This document shows positions 28,401 through 36,890 of a stretch of DNA of 64,000 nucleotides, piece after piece. The position numbers were made by a program, and so were the translations under genes. Positions within the stretch are counted from its first letter, which is position 1. Each line of letters starts with the position of its first letter. The stretch comes from Emydura subglobosa (taxonomy: Eukaryota > Chordata > Testudines > Chelidae), in contig ML680086.1 of assembly GCA_007922225.1 (NCBI GenBank), forward strand, positions 5,386,259 to 5,450,258, written 5' to 3'. The notes under the pieces were generated by a model. It had not been told where the DNA came from. It made no database searches and worked only from the letters and a program-made list of their open reading frames with translations.

Positions 28401-31400
28401 ACAAGGTCCATGGACACTGAGGCCTGTATTAACATCCCTGATCCGCTCTCTGTGAATAGGGTCTGAGACAGGTGCTTTGTTTGCTCAGTAGTCATAATGC
28501 AGAGAAGGGATTGGTCACAATCAAACTGACTTGGGAAATGGGGAAACTTTACAAACCTTACAAGTCTTACCCACCTGCTAGATGTGGACACTGAAGCAGA
28601 GAGATGAAGGGAATTTACTACGGTCACTCAGGAAGTAAGGGGCAGAGCTCAACCTAGAATCCTAGAGTCTTGATTCCCTGTCCCATGCACTAACTCCGGG
28701 TACACACTCACTCCCCTGGACTTTCAGTCTGAGGATAGATGGGGATTGGGGTTAGGGTTTGTATCTGAAGCACATCTGATAGGACAAGTATGATTATTAA
28801 TTATTTGTATTACCGTAGAGCTTAGGAGTCCTTGTCTTGGACCAGGACCCTGCTGCATTAGGTGCTGTGCAAACATAGAACCAAAAGAAGGTCCGTTCTC
28901 CAAAGAGCTTCCAATCCAAGTATAAGACAAGAGACACCAGCTGGTCACAGACGGAGGAACGGGCATGTGAGATGCTGCTACACTGAGTACGCTGTGGCTC
29001 TCCTTTTCTGAATTATGGCTCGGACTTTTTTTTAAAGAGATCCATCATAGTCTCTCTGCTGTAAATTTAGAGACAGGCAGCACTCCTAGATGGGCACAGA
29101 TATAAGCCAGAGATTGAGTAGTTAGTCTAGGCTGAGACACAGCAAAAGCATCTTCCGACCTATCAAAATAAACTGCACTCATTCAAGCAGAGCTGTGCAG
29201 TGGGGCCTGCACTCCTTCCCAAGCCTGCGCAGGTACCGCTTCCTCAAACCATCAGGTTGGCTTGGGTGTTCTCCCACCAGATTTCTAGCCACCCATTCTC
29301 AGTAATGCTCTCTTATTTGCCTCCTAGAGTTTTTCAGACAAGCCCAAGCAGAGGAGGCAGCGTTGCAAGGACCCCAGCAAACTGGACATAAACTCACTCA
29401 CAGGAGAGGAGCGGGTGCCTGTGGTCCATAAAGGGACAGGAAGGAGGGTAAGCAAAGACAATTGCTGTGCTTGGTCTGCATAGACATAGTTAGCAGAGAC
29501 CCAGCTGTCCCACCTGGATTTTAAATCCCAAGAAGTAGACGGAATGGTAACCAGTCTGTAATTCACATGTGGATTTATACCACTCAGAGCTACAAGTGTG
29601 CCAGAGGAGACACCGAGCTACTGACAATACGTGACTGACTCAGCAGAGTCGTATAGACTGTTCTAGATACACACACACACACCAAGTCATATGGGTCCCA
29701 CAACCGCAAAGCTTAAAGCTCCAGGATCAAAGTAGTGCCTGTTCTTAGCTCCAGGGGCTGAGTTGATCCTTATCTGTCAATTTCCTGGGGTTATTTCACC
29801 AATTGTAATTGTTTGATGTGGTGCAAATGTCTTTGTTTTGTCCCTGATTGAGAAGTGTGGGAGCAGCATGTTAATCCCCTTCCAAGTCCTGGCCAGAGCC
29901 CTGCTGTGTGCAGGAAGGGGCAACTTTCAGGCGTGTTCTCTCACTTGTCTTTAAAATGTTGACAAAGTAGCATAAAGTCTGATACTGTGTCTACACTTAG
30001 AGCCTATGTCTACTACGTAGAGTAGCTTGCGTATCTCCCGTTGACTTCCTAACTCCTACTTATCGTGGTGTCTTCAGTTTGCTGCGGCAATGGGAAAGGC
30101 ACTCCTGTCAATGCAGTGTTACTCCGCCTGGTGGAGGTGCATTAATAGCATCGATTTCCAGGTTGATTGAGCGGGTCTTCACTTCCACTCAATCGATCTG
30201 GGTAAATCAATCTGACGGCAGCGAATTTGCCACTGTCAGTCTAGACATAGCCTGAGTCAAGATCTTAGATTTGTCTCTGCAATGAATATCCCCGTGTGAC
30301 CGGAGAGGGTGAATCTGAGTCAATTGAGTTCTTGTATCCTCACCTTACAATGAGGAAGGACCTTAATTTGGCCACAAAATTCCATTTTAAAACAAACCCA
30401 TGTGATCAGGGCAAGTTATTTACAAAAATAATCACTTTGAATTAAAAATCAAACAAAATGGTGAGTTAGAAAGACATTGGCTCACCTTCTCTTGTGCTTC
30501 CCTGCACTGCGGCAGTGAGACCACCCTCGGATGGCTGGCTGGGGACCTGTGTGGACAGAGTTGTGAGTTTCAGGCCCGCTCCTGAGCATCCCCCTCACAA
30601 AAGCCACCATTACCACAACTTGGTCCTCTCATTGGCAGGCTTAGCAGGGAGGCCAGAGATGGAATGGGCCCTTGAGACTGAACTCCCCTCTCCTCTCAGG
30701 TCAGCGCCAGGACACAGTGACTGGAAGCAGCACAGAGGAAGCTTGCAGTCCAGCCCCTTTCATCAGTACCAATACTGGCATTCACTGCACTGGGCACTGC
30801 AAATGCAGAGTCAGATGGTCTCTGCCCCAAAGAGCTGACAGTCCAAATAAATAGGAGAAGCAAATGCTCTTATCCCTGTTTCCCAGATAGGGAATGAAGG
30901 CACAGAGAGAAAGTGACTTGCCCAGATCTCCAGCAAGTCCTTGGCTTCAGGTCCTGGCTGAGTGCTTGGACAGTGCCTTAGGCACAAGACGATCCTTCCT
31001 CCCAGTGACAAAATTCTCATTGTCATAGACAGGAGTAGGACCAGGCTGTACACTTCACTGGACACCACGCACTGTCTGTAGGTGAAACTTGGGTTGCTCA
31101 TGCCACATAAGGAAAGAAAAATCCAGGCTGTTTGATTTTAAGAAATGATCATAGCTGCCGAGTGTTGGTGAGCAGCAGTAATGCCCCCGAACAGGGAGGC
31201 CAGCTGCACCTCACTTTTGTGTATTGTATGCCTAGAAGTTTAATCATATTTCTTATGTAACTTTGCATAACTCTTTCTGGAACAGAGGTCATCCTTTTAC
31301 TGTGTTTTATAGTTAGGGGGAGCCATGGCACCAGCATTGAAGGAATTGCCAAGGTGGCTTGATGCAAACTTGGAGTATGCTGTTGCAGCAGACTGGGCTG

Positions 31401-34400
31401 ACATTGTTAAGCTTTCAGTAAGTTAGAGTTTTTGGAGAAATCTGTATCATGTCATCTTTTCTTTCTCTTCCTCATCCCCACCCCCTTTTTTCCAATGAGG
31501 GTTCCTGGATTGGAAGGCAGGGCCTCAGTTATACACATGGGAGAGAATATCTACAGGACCAACTCGGCCTCGTGTGGCCAAGTGACAGCTCAGAGAGAAG
31601 CTAAGCCCCCTGCAGATTGGTGACAGGTGGATAGGAAAAGCAGAAGAGGAAATATTTAGGAGTGATGGGAAAGGAAGGAGGCAAGTTTAGGCTAAATATC
31701 AAGAAAATCTACTGAACAGAGAGATTTAAGGCTTTGGATGTTTAGAAAGATTAAACAAGGCACCAGGAATGTCGTAGAGAGAACATTCTTGCATGGGGCA
31801 GGCTGGGACCAAATGGGGCAAATTTTCAAATCAACTCCTGCAAAATCCTACATTTGCTAAGGAACTTGCAAGTCTCATGGCCTAACAGGCCAAATGTGCA
31901 GGGAGGCACTTTTCAAAATTTGCCCCACTATTTTTTCTATTCCTAACCTGAGTCACTGTCCCAATGAGCAACACGCTGCCATGGATTGGAGCTCTTACTC
32001 TCCAGGGACAGGGATTGCAAGAGGAGTCAACTGATGTTTGGGTGGGGCTACTCCATTTTCATGTGGCCCCATTCTCCCCCACTCCCTTTTCTTGGTTGTG
32101 GAGTTGTGTGTGGCACTTGTGCTGGGTTGGGAGGTGGGAGGAGAGCATGGGCAGTTGGAAGGTTCGTGCTGCTCTACAAATTTCTTTTAATTGGCACTAG
32201 AGAGTGACAGACTACCCCAATCCCTCAAGAAACAGAGAGCTGCCAATCCAGGATGATGCCAGCTCCACCAGTGGAGAGAGCAAGCCTCCAGTGCAACTTG
32301 TATCTCACACGGAGTCATTAGGCTTCCTTCAGGGGCTGACTGTGGCATTTATTGTATACATTTTCAACAGACAACCTTCACATGTGCCCATACTTTGCTG
32401 ATGCCAAGGCCTACATGCCTGCTCACCGTTGTGTGCATCCTTTCAATTATCTTAACACATGCATGTGTGTTAGCATTTGCACTCCCACAAGCAAGCATTA
32501 GCATGGGGTGATGTTTGCAAGTCCAGGCACACACATGTGCACACACAGTTTGCCACAAGCACAGATGGAGGCTGAGTAGAAAATGTACCCTTTTATATGC
32601 ATTCATTGTGCTATGTAAACCTCCAATATATTTTGATCTGACCTGCAGTACACATGCAGTGCATGGAGCTCTGACCCTTTTCAAGTCTAAATGCAAAATG
32701 TTTCCCATATACATATGCATCATTTGCAACCTGCTTGCTGTCTTGAAACTACAATTAGTCAAGCGCAAGAGGAAAGAGATTAAAATGTTTGTGATGAGAA
32801 TGCTAGATAACAGGTTTTTAATGCTATTCAGTAGAATCTCCTAGGTTATTTTTTTAATTTAAGCAGAGACAGTCACACCAGGTTGAGTGTGTGGTTTAGC
32901 CCTATATTTGGGTATCCAGAAGACCCCTATTGTTTAATATCTATGCAAAATGGTTTGAGCCATACGGTAAAGCTCTGAGTAATGGGTGAGCTCCAGAAAA
33001 TAAGCACACACTGTTTCCATGTGCATTTTTTGCAGCTTTGCTGTTGTGCAGGGCTTTAAAAATTTGGCCCTTAAAGTCTAAGTAATGTTTTTTCACCTGG
33101 TGATGCAGCCAGAATTAAAGCTGAGATGGGAACTGATTTAGCATCTCTGACACTGGGTTGCCCCTGTGCTTTTGATGTCATTAAAGATGTCAAATGTCAG
33201 CAATGGAACTCACCCACACAGGAAGCTCAGGAAACGCAGACATTTTACTGTCTATCCAGGGCAAAAAATGCTTTCTCCTCTCCTCCCCATGAGCTTTCAG
33301 ACTCCTCCTGCAGCATCAAGCCAGGAGCAGGGCAGGAGCTGTTTTGCACTGACAGCATCCCTTTGGTGAAAGTTCTCTGTCCCTCTCAAATCCCATCTTC
33401 TGAATCATCCCAATAGGGGCTTGTGTGTCGATACTTTCTGGAGCACAGGTGTAAGCACATGATAATGAGCTGAGTTTTCTTTGGGGCTACAATAACCTTT
33501 GGGCTTTTTCTGTTTCGTTTTGTCACTTTCAGGGATTCCTCCCAGAAAACAAGTTCAATCGTGTGCTCACAGAGCCTGTGCTCCGAGATACCGGGCCCCG
33601 TCGAAGAGGGAGGAGGCCAAGAAGCGAACTTATTAAAGCCCCTGGCATTGTAGCGGATTCTTCTTCTGGAATGGGACCATTATTCATGAATGGACTTATT
33701 GCTGGAATGGATCTAGTGGGACTTCAGAACATGAGAAACATGCAAGGCATCCCTTTAACTGGGCTGGTGGGGTTTCCTGCTGGATTTGCAGCAGTGCCTG
33801 CTGGTGAGGATGTCAAAAGTACCCTGAGTATGTTGCCTATGATGCTGCCAGGCATGGCTACTGTACCGCAGATGTTTGGTGTTGGAGGACTTCTCAACCC
33901 ACCAATGACAACTACTTGTACTTCAACTGCTCCAGCTTCATTAACAAGCACAACTAAAAGTGGTACATCAAACACGGAAAAAGCTACTGAGGACAAACAA
34001 AGTAGCCAGGATGTGAAAAAAGAACCTCTGTCTGAAGACAAGCCTGGTCCTAGTTCATTTTCTGATCAGACAGAATCTGCAATAACTACCAGTAGTCCTG
34101 TAGCTTTTAATCCATTTCTTATCCCAGGAATGTCACCTGGATTGATCTATCCATCTATGTTTCTTTCCCCTGGTATTGGCATGGCATTGCCAGGCATACA
34201 GCAAACCAGACACTCAGAGGCAACAAATCTAGAAAGCCAGAAGCGGAAGAGAAAGAAAGCTAAAGGGGAACCAACAAATCCAGAACCAGAAACTCTCTCG
34301 CTGTCTGAAAAAGAAGCTGCAAGCAATCAAAACTGTACAGAGCAAACACCATCTTTGTCATCAGAGAAAGAACATGACATACCAGTGGAGGAGGAAGAGT

Positions 34401-34426
34401 TAAAAGAAATTAACAATACCAATTAG
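1287..34426 (+). CDS. CHD6: CHD6, C-terminal 1660 codons (17 exons, 5' part outside window)
   Basis: Chromodomain helicase DNA-binding protein 6, a nuclear ATP-dependent chromatin remodeller of the CHD6-9 subfamily. Exons: 1287-1489, 1972-2171, 4940-5099, 6537-6626, 8161-8264, 9170-9299, 10148-10208, 12726-12780, 13967-14186, 15842-16050, 18139-19680, 20531-20679, 21878-22084, 23205-23651, 25490-25681, 29328-29447, 33533-34426. All introns are GT..AG and all phases join, giving 4983 nt ending in TAG. The text matches CHD6 as I recall it, for example [17 protein letters not shown], the '[15 protein letters not shown]' block and the [11 protein letters not shown] block, rather than CHD7, CHD8 or CHD9. 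In fragment numbering: DNA-binding region about 60-310, Myb-like repeat about 400-465, acidic variable region about 560-990, BRK-like segment about 1300-1375. Chromodomains and the SNF2 ATPase are upstream of the window. No frameshift or internal stop is seen, so the gene looks functional. Confidence 0.95.
1490..1971 (+). other. CHD6 intron with MIR-like SINE
   Basis: A 482-nt intron. Most of its second half is a MIR-like fragment, listed separately. Nothing else is recognised. Confidence 0.8.
1719..1862 (+). repeat. MIR/CORE-SINE-like fragment
   Basis: It contains the tRNA-SINE hallmarks of MIR in order: gggagtcaggactcctgagtt, then ctgcctctgccagtgacc, a tgtgtgatgttggacaa block and ctcagtttctccatctgcaa. 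The orientation is + . It is an old, divergent copy. Confidence 0.7.
1972..2171 (+). CDS. CHD6: CHD6 exon (window exon 2), DNA-binding region
   Basis: The acceptor is gctcctccag and the donor is ggtact. It encodes the [20 protein letters not shown] block and continues to [14 protein letters not shown]. This is the SANT-like half of the DNA-binding region and is highly conserved in CHD6-9. It ends in phase 1 and joins cleanly to exon 3. Confidence 0.95.
2172..4939 (+). other. CHD6 intron (2.8 kb)
   Basis: The only thing I recognise here is the CR1 3'-end fragment at 2765-2887. The rest is GC-rich with no convincing exon, RNA gene or repeat. Confidence 0.7.
2765..2887 (+). mobile_element. CR1 LINE 3'-end fragment
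   Basis: It carries the characteristic CR1 tail: a gcaggggttggactaga block, then cctcctgaggtcccttcc and a terminal tctatgatt. It is 5'-truncated to about 120 nt, as is usual for CR1. Confidence 0.85.
4940..5099 (+). CDS. CHD6: CHD6 exon (window exon 3)
   Basis: The acceptor is cactgttgcag and the donor is gtaagt. It encodes a basic patch ([11 protein letters not shown]) followed by [20 protein letters not shown], matching the CHD6 region between the SANT- and SLIDE-like parts. It ends in the middle of a Lys codon (aa|g). Confidence 0.95.
5100..6536 (+). other. CHD6 intron with minisatellite
   Basis: A 1.4-kb GC-rich intron. Apart from the 39-bp tandem repeat at 5652-5755 I see nothing. Confidence 0.7.
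5652..5755. repeat. Minisatellite, 39-bp unit, about 2.7 copies
   Basis: The motif gcctg(g/a)agggggatgg recurs at 5653, 5692 and 5731, an exact 39-nt spacing, with diverged G-rich filler between. The unit length is a multiple of three, which explains the spurious open frame here. Confidence 0.75.
6537..6626 (+). CDS. CHD6: CHD6 exon (window exon 4)
   Basis: The acceptor is cctttggcag and the donor is ggtatg. It encodes [20 protein letters not shown] followed by DKAFEGTPA, part of the SLIDE-like DNA-binding section. It is 90 nt long and both boundaries split codons consistently with the neighbouring exons. Confidence 0.95.
6627..8160 (+). other. CHD6 intron (1.5 kb)
   Basis: No feature is recognised apart from a short purine/pyrimidine-alternating stretch (tgcacatacatgtacacat) near 7050. 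Confidence 0.6.
8161..8264 (+). CDS. CHD6: CHD6 exon (window exon 5)
   Basis: The acceptor is gtccctctcag and the donor is ggtatt. It encodes [20 protein letters not shown] followed by [15 protein letters not shown]. The acidic and aromatic 'VDWW' block and 'GVFKHG' are family hallmarks of the C-terminal SLIDE-like region. Confidence 0.95.
8265..9169 (+). other. CHD6 intron (0.9 kb)
   Basis: Nothing recognisable. The stretch near 8985-9020 (gaaggactttggatgctttg) looks vaguely like a SINE tail but is too short to call. Confidence 0.6.
9170..9299 (+). CDS. CHD6: CHD6 exon (window exon 6)
   Basis: The acceptor is gctgttgccag and the donor is ggtggg. It encodes [20 protein letters not shown], then [16 protein letters not shown]. 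It completes the DNA-binding region. The last third diverges into a variable linker. Confidence 0.94.
9300..10147 (+). other. CHD6 intron (0.85 kb)
   Basis: GC-rich intronic sequence. I see no feature in it. Confidence 0.6.
10148..10208 (+). CDS. CHD6: CHD6 exon (window exon 7), variable linker
   Basis: The acceptor is ttttgtctag and the donor is gtgagt. It is a small 61-nt exon encoding a charged linker ([20 protein letters not shown]). It ends in phase 0. It matches the position and character of the same linker in other CHD6 proteins but is poorly conserved, so the call rests on splice signals and phase. Confidence 0.85.
10209..12725 (+). other. CHD6 intron (2.5 kb)
   Basis: GC-rich. A short two-copy GC repeat (cccagggcagcccgg) lies near 10830-10862. 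No exon or repeat family is recognised. Confidence 0.6.
12726..12780 (+). CDS. CHD6: CHD6 exon (window exon 8), variable linker
   Basis: The acceptor is attcctgcag and the donor is gtgagg. This 55-nt exon encodes [18 protein letters not shown]. Its final g joins 'cc' of the next exon to make Ala. Sequence conservation is weak. Frame continuity into exon 9 is the main support. Confidence 0.82.
12781..13966 (+). other. CHD6 intron (1.2 kb)
   Basis: No feature is recognised. Confidence 0.6.
13967..14186 (+). CDS. CHD6: CHD6 exon (window exon 9)
   Basis: The acceptor is gatgtttgaag and the donor is ggtaat. It encodes [20 protein letters not shown], then [16 protein letters not shown] and an [20 protein letters not shown] helix. 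It leads directly into the Myb-like domain and ends inside an Arg codon (ag|a). Confidence 0.95.
14187..15841 (+). other. CHD6 intron (1.7 kb)
   Basis: No feature is recognised. Confidence 0.6.
15842..16050 (+). CDS. CHD6: CHD6 exon (window exon 10), Myb-like repeat
   Basis: The acceptor is gctctgtag and the donor is ggtgag. It encodes [40 protein letters not shown] and [16 protein letters not shown]. This is the Myb/SANT-like repeat annotated in human CHD6, with the first conserved Trp intact. Confidence 0.95.
16051..18138 (+). other. CHD6 intron containing a CR1 fragment
   Basis: A 2.1-kb intron. The CR1 fragment at about 16915-17505 is listed separately. The flanks show nothing further. 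Confidence 0.75.
16915..17505 (+). mobile_element. CR1 LINE, 3' ~590 nt
   Basis: It encodes the CR1 reverse transcriptase C-terminus: [35 protein letters not shown], and [17 protein letters not shown]. The CR1 3' UTR follows, ending in gactggactaccgaggtccc and ttctgtgatgctatg. It is 5'-truncated and lies on the gene's sense strand. Confidence 0.88.
18139..19680 (+). CDS. CHD6: CHD6 exon (window exon 11), 1542-nt acidic exon
   Basis: The acceptor is ccgctgcag and the donor is ggtatg. The first 115 residues are conserved ([20 protein letters not shown], then [20 protein letters not shown] and [19 protein letters not shown]). The rest is a Ser/Glu-rich, probably disordered region with a run of eight Glu in nine residues near 19200. 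Large size and low conservation are typical of this CHD6 exon. Confidence 0.95.
19681..20530 (+). other. CHD6 intron with minisatellite
   Basis: A 0.85-kb intron. A tandem repeat lies just before the acceptor, at 20371-20509. Confidence 0.75.
20371..20509. repeat. Minisatellite, 37-38-bp unit, about 3.7 copies
   Basis: The motif ggtggcatcag (variant ggcggtgtcag) recurs at 20389, 20427 and 20464, each followed by a gggggacc(c/t)ggg block. The array ends about 20 nt before the splice acceptor of the next CHD6 exon. Confidence 0.75.
20531..20679 (+). CDS. CHD6: CHD6 exon (window exon 12)
   Basis: The acceptor is actttgcctag and the donor is ggtggc. It encodes a Glu/Ser-rich start and then ARAP-like [20 protein letters not shown], a conserved block of CHD6. 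It ends in phase 0. The intron continuation (gtg gct taa) would stop translation if retained. Confidence 0.94.
20680..21877 (+). other. CHD6 intron with short MIR-like piece
   Basis: A 1.2-kb intron. A MIR-like piece lies at 21238-21300 (ccagctctgccactgattta, then ggctttgaccaggttgctt). Nothing else is recognised. Confidence 0.6.
21878..22084 (+). CDS. CHD6: CHD6 exon (window exon 13), two possible donors
   Basis: The acceptor is tgcttgcag. It encodes [24 protein letters not shown] sequence followed by a Ser/Pro/Thr-rich linker. The donor I chose is aaag|gtgagg at 22084, because human CHD6 keeps three residues (ending in Lys) before ESFLAP. A second GT donor at 22076, 9 nt upstream, would also keep the frame. 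Confidence 0.92.
22085..23204 (+). other. CHD6 intron with CR1 tail
   Basis: A 1.1-kb intron. The only recognised element is the CR1 tail at 23052-23110. Confidence 0.65.
23052..23110 (+). mobile_element. CR1 LINE 3' tail fragment
   Basis: The sequence gacggttagactagatgacc is followed by catggttctatggttctag, matching the extreme 3' end of CR1. It is under 60 nt, so the exact subfamily cannot be told. Confidence 0.7.
23205..23651 (+). CDS. CHD6: CHD6 exon (window exon 14)
   Basis: The acceptor is ctgcacacag and the donor is ggtggg. It has 149 codons in phase 0. It starts [20 protein letters not shown] and ends with [20 protein letters not shown], the [20 protein letters not shown] basic patch and [16 protein letters not shown]. 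The basic patch may be a nuclear localisation or DNA-contact segment (inference). Confidence 0.95.
23652..25489 (+). other. CHD6 intron (1.8 kb)
   Basis: About 23960-25220 is more AT-rich than its surroundings and may be an old interspersed repeat, but I cannot assign it to a family. No exon is seen. Confidence 0.5.
25490..25681 (+). CDS. CHD6: CHD6 exon (window exon 15), start of BRK-like segment
   Basis: The acceptor is cccttcag and the donor is gtaagg. It has 64 codons in phase 0. The first 40 are Gln/Thr-rich. The last part, [20 protein letters not shown], resembles the tail of the first BRK domain of CHD7 and CHD8. Confidence 0.93.
26530..27015 (+). mobile_element. CR1 LINE 3' fragment (old)
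   Basis: [17 protein letters not shown] is a CR1 RT C-terminal motif. It is followed by a degenerate copy of the LF.LTKGRLR... region and a 3' UTR ending in ggaggtcagcctagatgatc and tggaatctatgaatt. It shares subfamily-specific text (gaagctagacaaattcagac) with the fragment at 51770-52137. Confidence 0.82.
28795..28945. repeat. Interspersed repeat, family not named
   Basis: The text (taccgtagagcttaggagtc, then gaccaggaccctgctgcatt, ggtgctgtgcaaacatagaa and caaagagcttccaatccaag) is a motif series I recognise as recurrent in reptile DNA. A diverged piece of it recurs at about 30785-30845. I cannot name the family. Confidence 0.45.
29328..29447 (+). CDS. CHD6: CHD6 exon (window exon 16)
   Basis: The acceptor is gcctcctag and the donor is ggtaag. 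It has 40 codons: [20 protein letters not shown], then [20 protein letters not shown]. This corresponds to the linker and the first strand of the second BRK domain of CHD7. The remainder of that domain is not encoded in the next exon. Confidence 0.93.
29448..33532 (+). other. CHD6 last intron (4.1 kb)
   Basis: Contains a short (AC)n run at 29669-29683, a MITE-like element at about 30001-30254, a MIR-like piece on the minus strand at about 30870-30965, and a very degraded CR1-like piece at about 31665-31820 (tttaggctaaatatcaagaa). The rest is unassigned and increasingly AT-rich. Confidence 0.6.
30001..30254. mobile_element. hAT-like MITE (non-autonomous DNA transposon)
   Basis: Short inverted ends (left gcctatgtctac near 30002; right tctagacatagcctg near 30240) bound about 250 nt with no coding capacity. 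The ctatgtctaga end motif is one I associate with short non-autonomous DNA transposons of turtle genomes. No clear target duplication was found. Confidence 0.45.
33533..34426 (+). CDS. CHD6: CHD6 terminal coding exon
   Basis: The acceptor is gtcactttcag. It has 297 codons followed by TAG at 34424. It starts [20 protein letters not shown], then [21 protein letters not shown] glycine/methionine/proline-rich hydrophobic stretch follows ([20 protein letters not shown] onwards), then a Ser/Thr-rich segment, a basic [12 protein letters not shown] patch and an acidic tail. It is highly similar to human CHD6 throughout. Confidence 0.96.
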   Translation, partial: GFLPENKFNRVLTEPVLRDTGPRRRGRRPRSELIKAPGIVADSSSGMGPLFMNGLIAGMDLVGLQNMRNMQGIPLTGLVGFPAGFAAVPAGEDVKSTLSMLPMMLPGMATVPQMFGVGGLLNPPMTTTCTSTAPASLTSTTKSGTSNTEKATEDKQSSQDVKKEPLSEDKPGPSSFSDQTESAITTSSPVAFNPFLIPGMSPGLIYPSMFLSPGIGMALPGIQQTRHSEATNLESQKRKRKKAKGEPTNPEPETLSLSEKEAASNQNCTEQTPSLSSEKEHDIPVEEEELKEINNTN

Positions 34427-34851
34427 AACTTTTGTTTCATTAAGAAAAAGATTGTGGCTTGTAAGTTTCTTATCCCATAAATATTTGTTACTTACCCTCC
34501 TGCCCCCACTTCACCTTCATAAAACCTGTGTTTCCATGAGTAATATTATCTACCTAATTCCCTGTATGAAAACTATGGTGACATATTATATGTTAATAGT
34601 TGCAGGGTCTTGCCACTTTATTAGATAAACAGTGTTGTCTAGTTAGTAGGGGAGGCACAGAATTCTTGTTCTGTTATCCAGTTGTTCATCCCAATCAACA
34701 ATAGTAAATCCAAGCACTTGGTCACCCCCAAAATTGCTCATTTATCTGGGGAAAAAGCAAAAATGGAGCAAAAAGAAAGTACTTTTATCTCTTGATCTCA
34801 ATGCAGACAAGGGAATTTCTTTTTACAAGTGACACTGAATGAATAAAACTG

Positions 34852-34857
34852 TATTTT
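34852..34857 (+). promoter_or_regulatory. Candidate poly(A) signal AATAAA (proximal)
   Basis: The AATAAA hexamer lies about 425 nt past the CHD6 stop, within gaatgaataaaactg. It would give a short 3' UTR if used. Confidence 0.35.
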
Positions 34858-35808
34858 GGGGTAAAAAGCACAGCTATAGTAAGTGCTAATGTGTATTTTT
34901 GATTTAAAGTATTTCCCTATTTTATCATGGTTACTAGAATAGTAGTATAGACAGAAGTATATAACTAATGATTGAAAATGCATATATTCATTTCTTTAAA
35001 AAACAAAGCATAACTGGTAGTGATATAATTTCCTCCCCTTTCACTCAAAGTTTTGGAGACAAACTGCAGTAAGTGAAAATATTACGTAGACATTATTTTA
35101 TATTTTTTTTAACACCAAAGTTTGGTTTTACGTTAAGTGGAATTTCAGTTGCCCTTTCCTTGATAGTTGCAAGAACTTTTCCAGCTTGTGTTAAAAAGGT
35201 TTTGCACATCCTGCATGTCTTTCGTTGGGGTTCCTGTACCTAAATCTACCAGTTACTTCACCGTTCTGCTAGTATTCAGTTCTCACCTCTGGCATCAGAA
35301 GGCCTGTAAAGAGTTGTTTTTTCAACAATGTACAGGCCACTCATATAATGCCCTTATATGAATACTGAGGCTTTGAGTTTTTACATTTTTTTACAGTTCT
35401 CCTCCTTCCCCCATAAGTGATATATTTTCTGAAAACAAAAACAAACAGAAAGCTGTTAGGCTGGCTTTACAATTGTGAGTCTTCTGAGAAGGACTGTTAA
35501 GGTTTTCAAAGCTTGATTTTATCTTCCTTTTCTAGGATTAGACTGTGAAGAGATCATTTTTGCTCCTTCTTTCCATTCCTCTCTGTTCTATTTGCTGTTG
35601 AACAGTGTTTCCCAGCACCCCTATTGGCAAATAATTCTTGAGTATGCATTTTAAATTAACGGTTTTTTAATGTGATCAGTCCCCCAAGGCTCTGCTCTTG
35701 AGACACCTCCACAGGTAAACTCTGTGTAGTCGTTTCTCCTCACTGCTCCCATTTAATTTTTTTTCACTTGGGCTTGTTCTTATTTGTAGCTCATGGTTTG
35801 AGACTTGA

Positions 35809-35814
35809 AATAAA
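35809..35814 (+). promoter_or_regulatory. Candidate poly(A) signal AATAAA (middle)
   Basis: The hexamer sits within acttgaaataaacacttg, followed by a G-rich stretch about 30 nt downstream. It is about 1.4 kb after the stop codon. Confidence 0.4.
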
Positions 35815-36862
35815 CACTTGGTGCAGCAGTGAAATGGCAGACTGTTTGAGGGAGCTGAAGTGCGCTAGTAATCAGTTTCACATTTGATTGTCACCATTTA
35901 CTGTATTTTTTACTTATTTTCTGTTACAGTTTTGCTAATTTATCAGATGGTCCAAATGTTTTGACATAACTATTTCAGTTTGCATTATTTATTTATGATG
36001 CTTTTTGTCATTGTCTTTTATACATTTGGGATTATAAATTATGTACATGTTAAAATTAGCATCTCAAAGAAGTCTGTTACCCATGACCTAAAAGTTTCTA
36101 TTTTCAAGGAATTTATTCCCACTTTATCAGATTGGATGCAATTTTTTTTTTAAATTGTGTAACTGATCATAATGCAAAAAATCAGATCATTAAATGTGTT
36201 CTATTTAATAACACCCTTGTAGCATAGATACTGTATCACTATCGACAGATTTCTTAGAAATGCTGCTATCTCTATTTAACTAACAGTTTGTTCAGTTTTG
36301 CCTCCAGTGGAAGCAGAAAGGGTTTTTTCAGCTGTTAAATCCAAAATCAATATAATTTATTTATGTAAAAAAATCACTTGATTGATATATTTTTGAACCT
36401 TTTAAGTACTAACTTTCTTTTTATTCAGTAGAACATGTACTTGCCCTAAATCCTTAAAATACAAATGCTATAAAACTTCATATATCTTCAAAGCCTTACT
36501 GTGAATGGGTATAGAAATCTCTGCGGAGTCCATTTCTTATATGGGATGGTTGTTTTTCCAGGGTTGCATTCATAAGGAAAAGGGTTCAAAGTGAAATTTA
36601 TTTAACTAGCCAGCATGCCCTATATCTTGTTCTTACTTATCAAACATGTATGTTAATTCTCTGGGTGTTTAGGCTTCTTTTTGGCTGCTATTGTGTGACC
36701 CTTTTTGCAATCTGATAGAGAAACTTTGTGGATTATTTACACTGTAAGGCATAAGTGGCTTTTTATTACTTTCCATCATCATATCCAAGAACAAATATCA
36801 GGTTTTCACCAATTCCATGGACACTCACACAAACATACATTTTTCACCAAATGTGCTAACAA

Positions 36863-36868
36863 AATAAA
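36863..36868 (+). promoter_or_regulatory. Candidate poly(A) signal AATAAA (distal)
   Basis: The hexamer sits within caaaataaactg, followed at once by gtctgtgctcttg, a GT-rich stretch like a downstream element. It is about 2.4 kb after the stop. Confidence 0.45.
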
Positions 36869-36890
36869 CTGTCTGTGCTCTTGAACATGG

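Larger units (their letters stand above)
25682..29327 (+). other. CHD6 intron (3.6 kb) with several repeats
   Basis: Contains a CR1 fragment at about 26530-27015, a possible MIR-like stretch (minus strand) at about 28540-28690, and the interspersed repeat at 28795-28945. The rest is unassigned. Confidence 0.65.
34427..36890 (+). other. CHD6: CHD6 3' UTR (probable extent)
   Basis: AT-rich, ORF-poor sequence follows the stop codon directly. It contains several AATAAA hexamers (34852, 35809, 36863). I set the far end just past the last hexamer that is followed by a GT-rich stretch. The real cleavage site cannot be fixed without transcript data. Confidence 0.6.
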
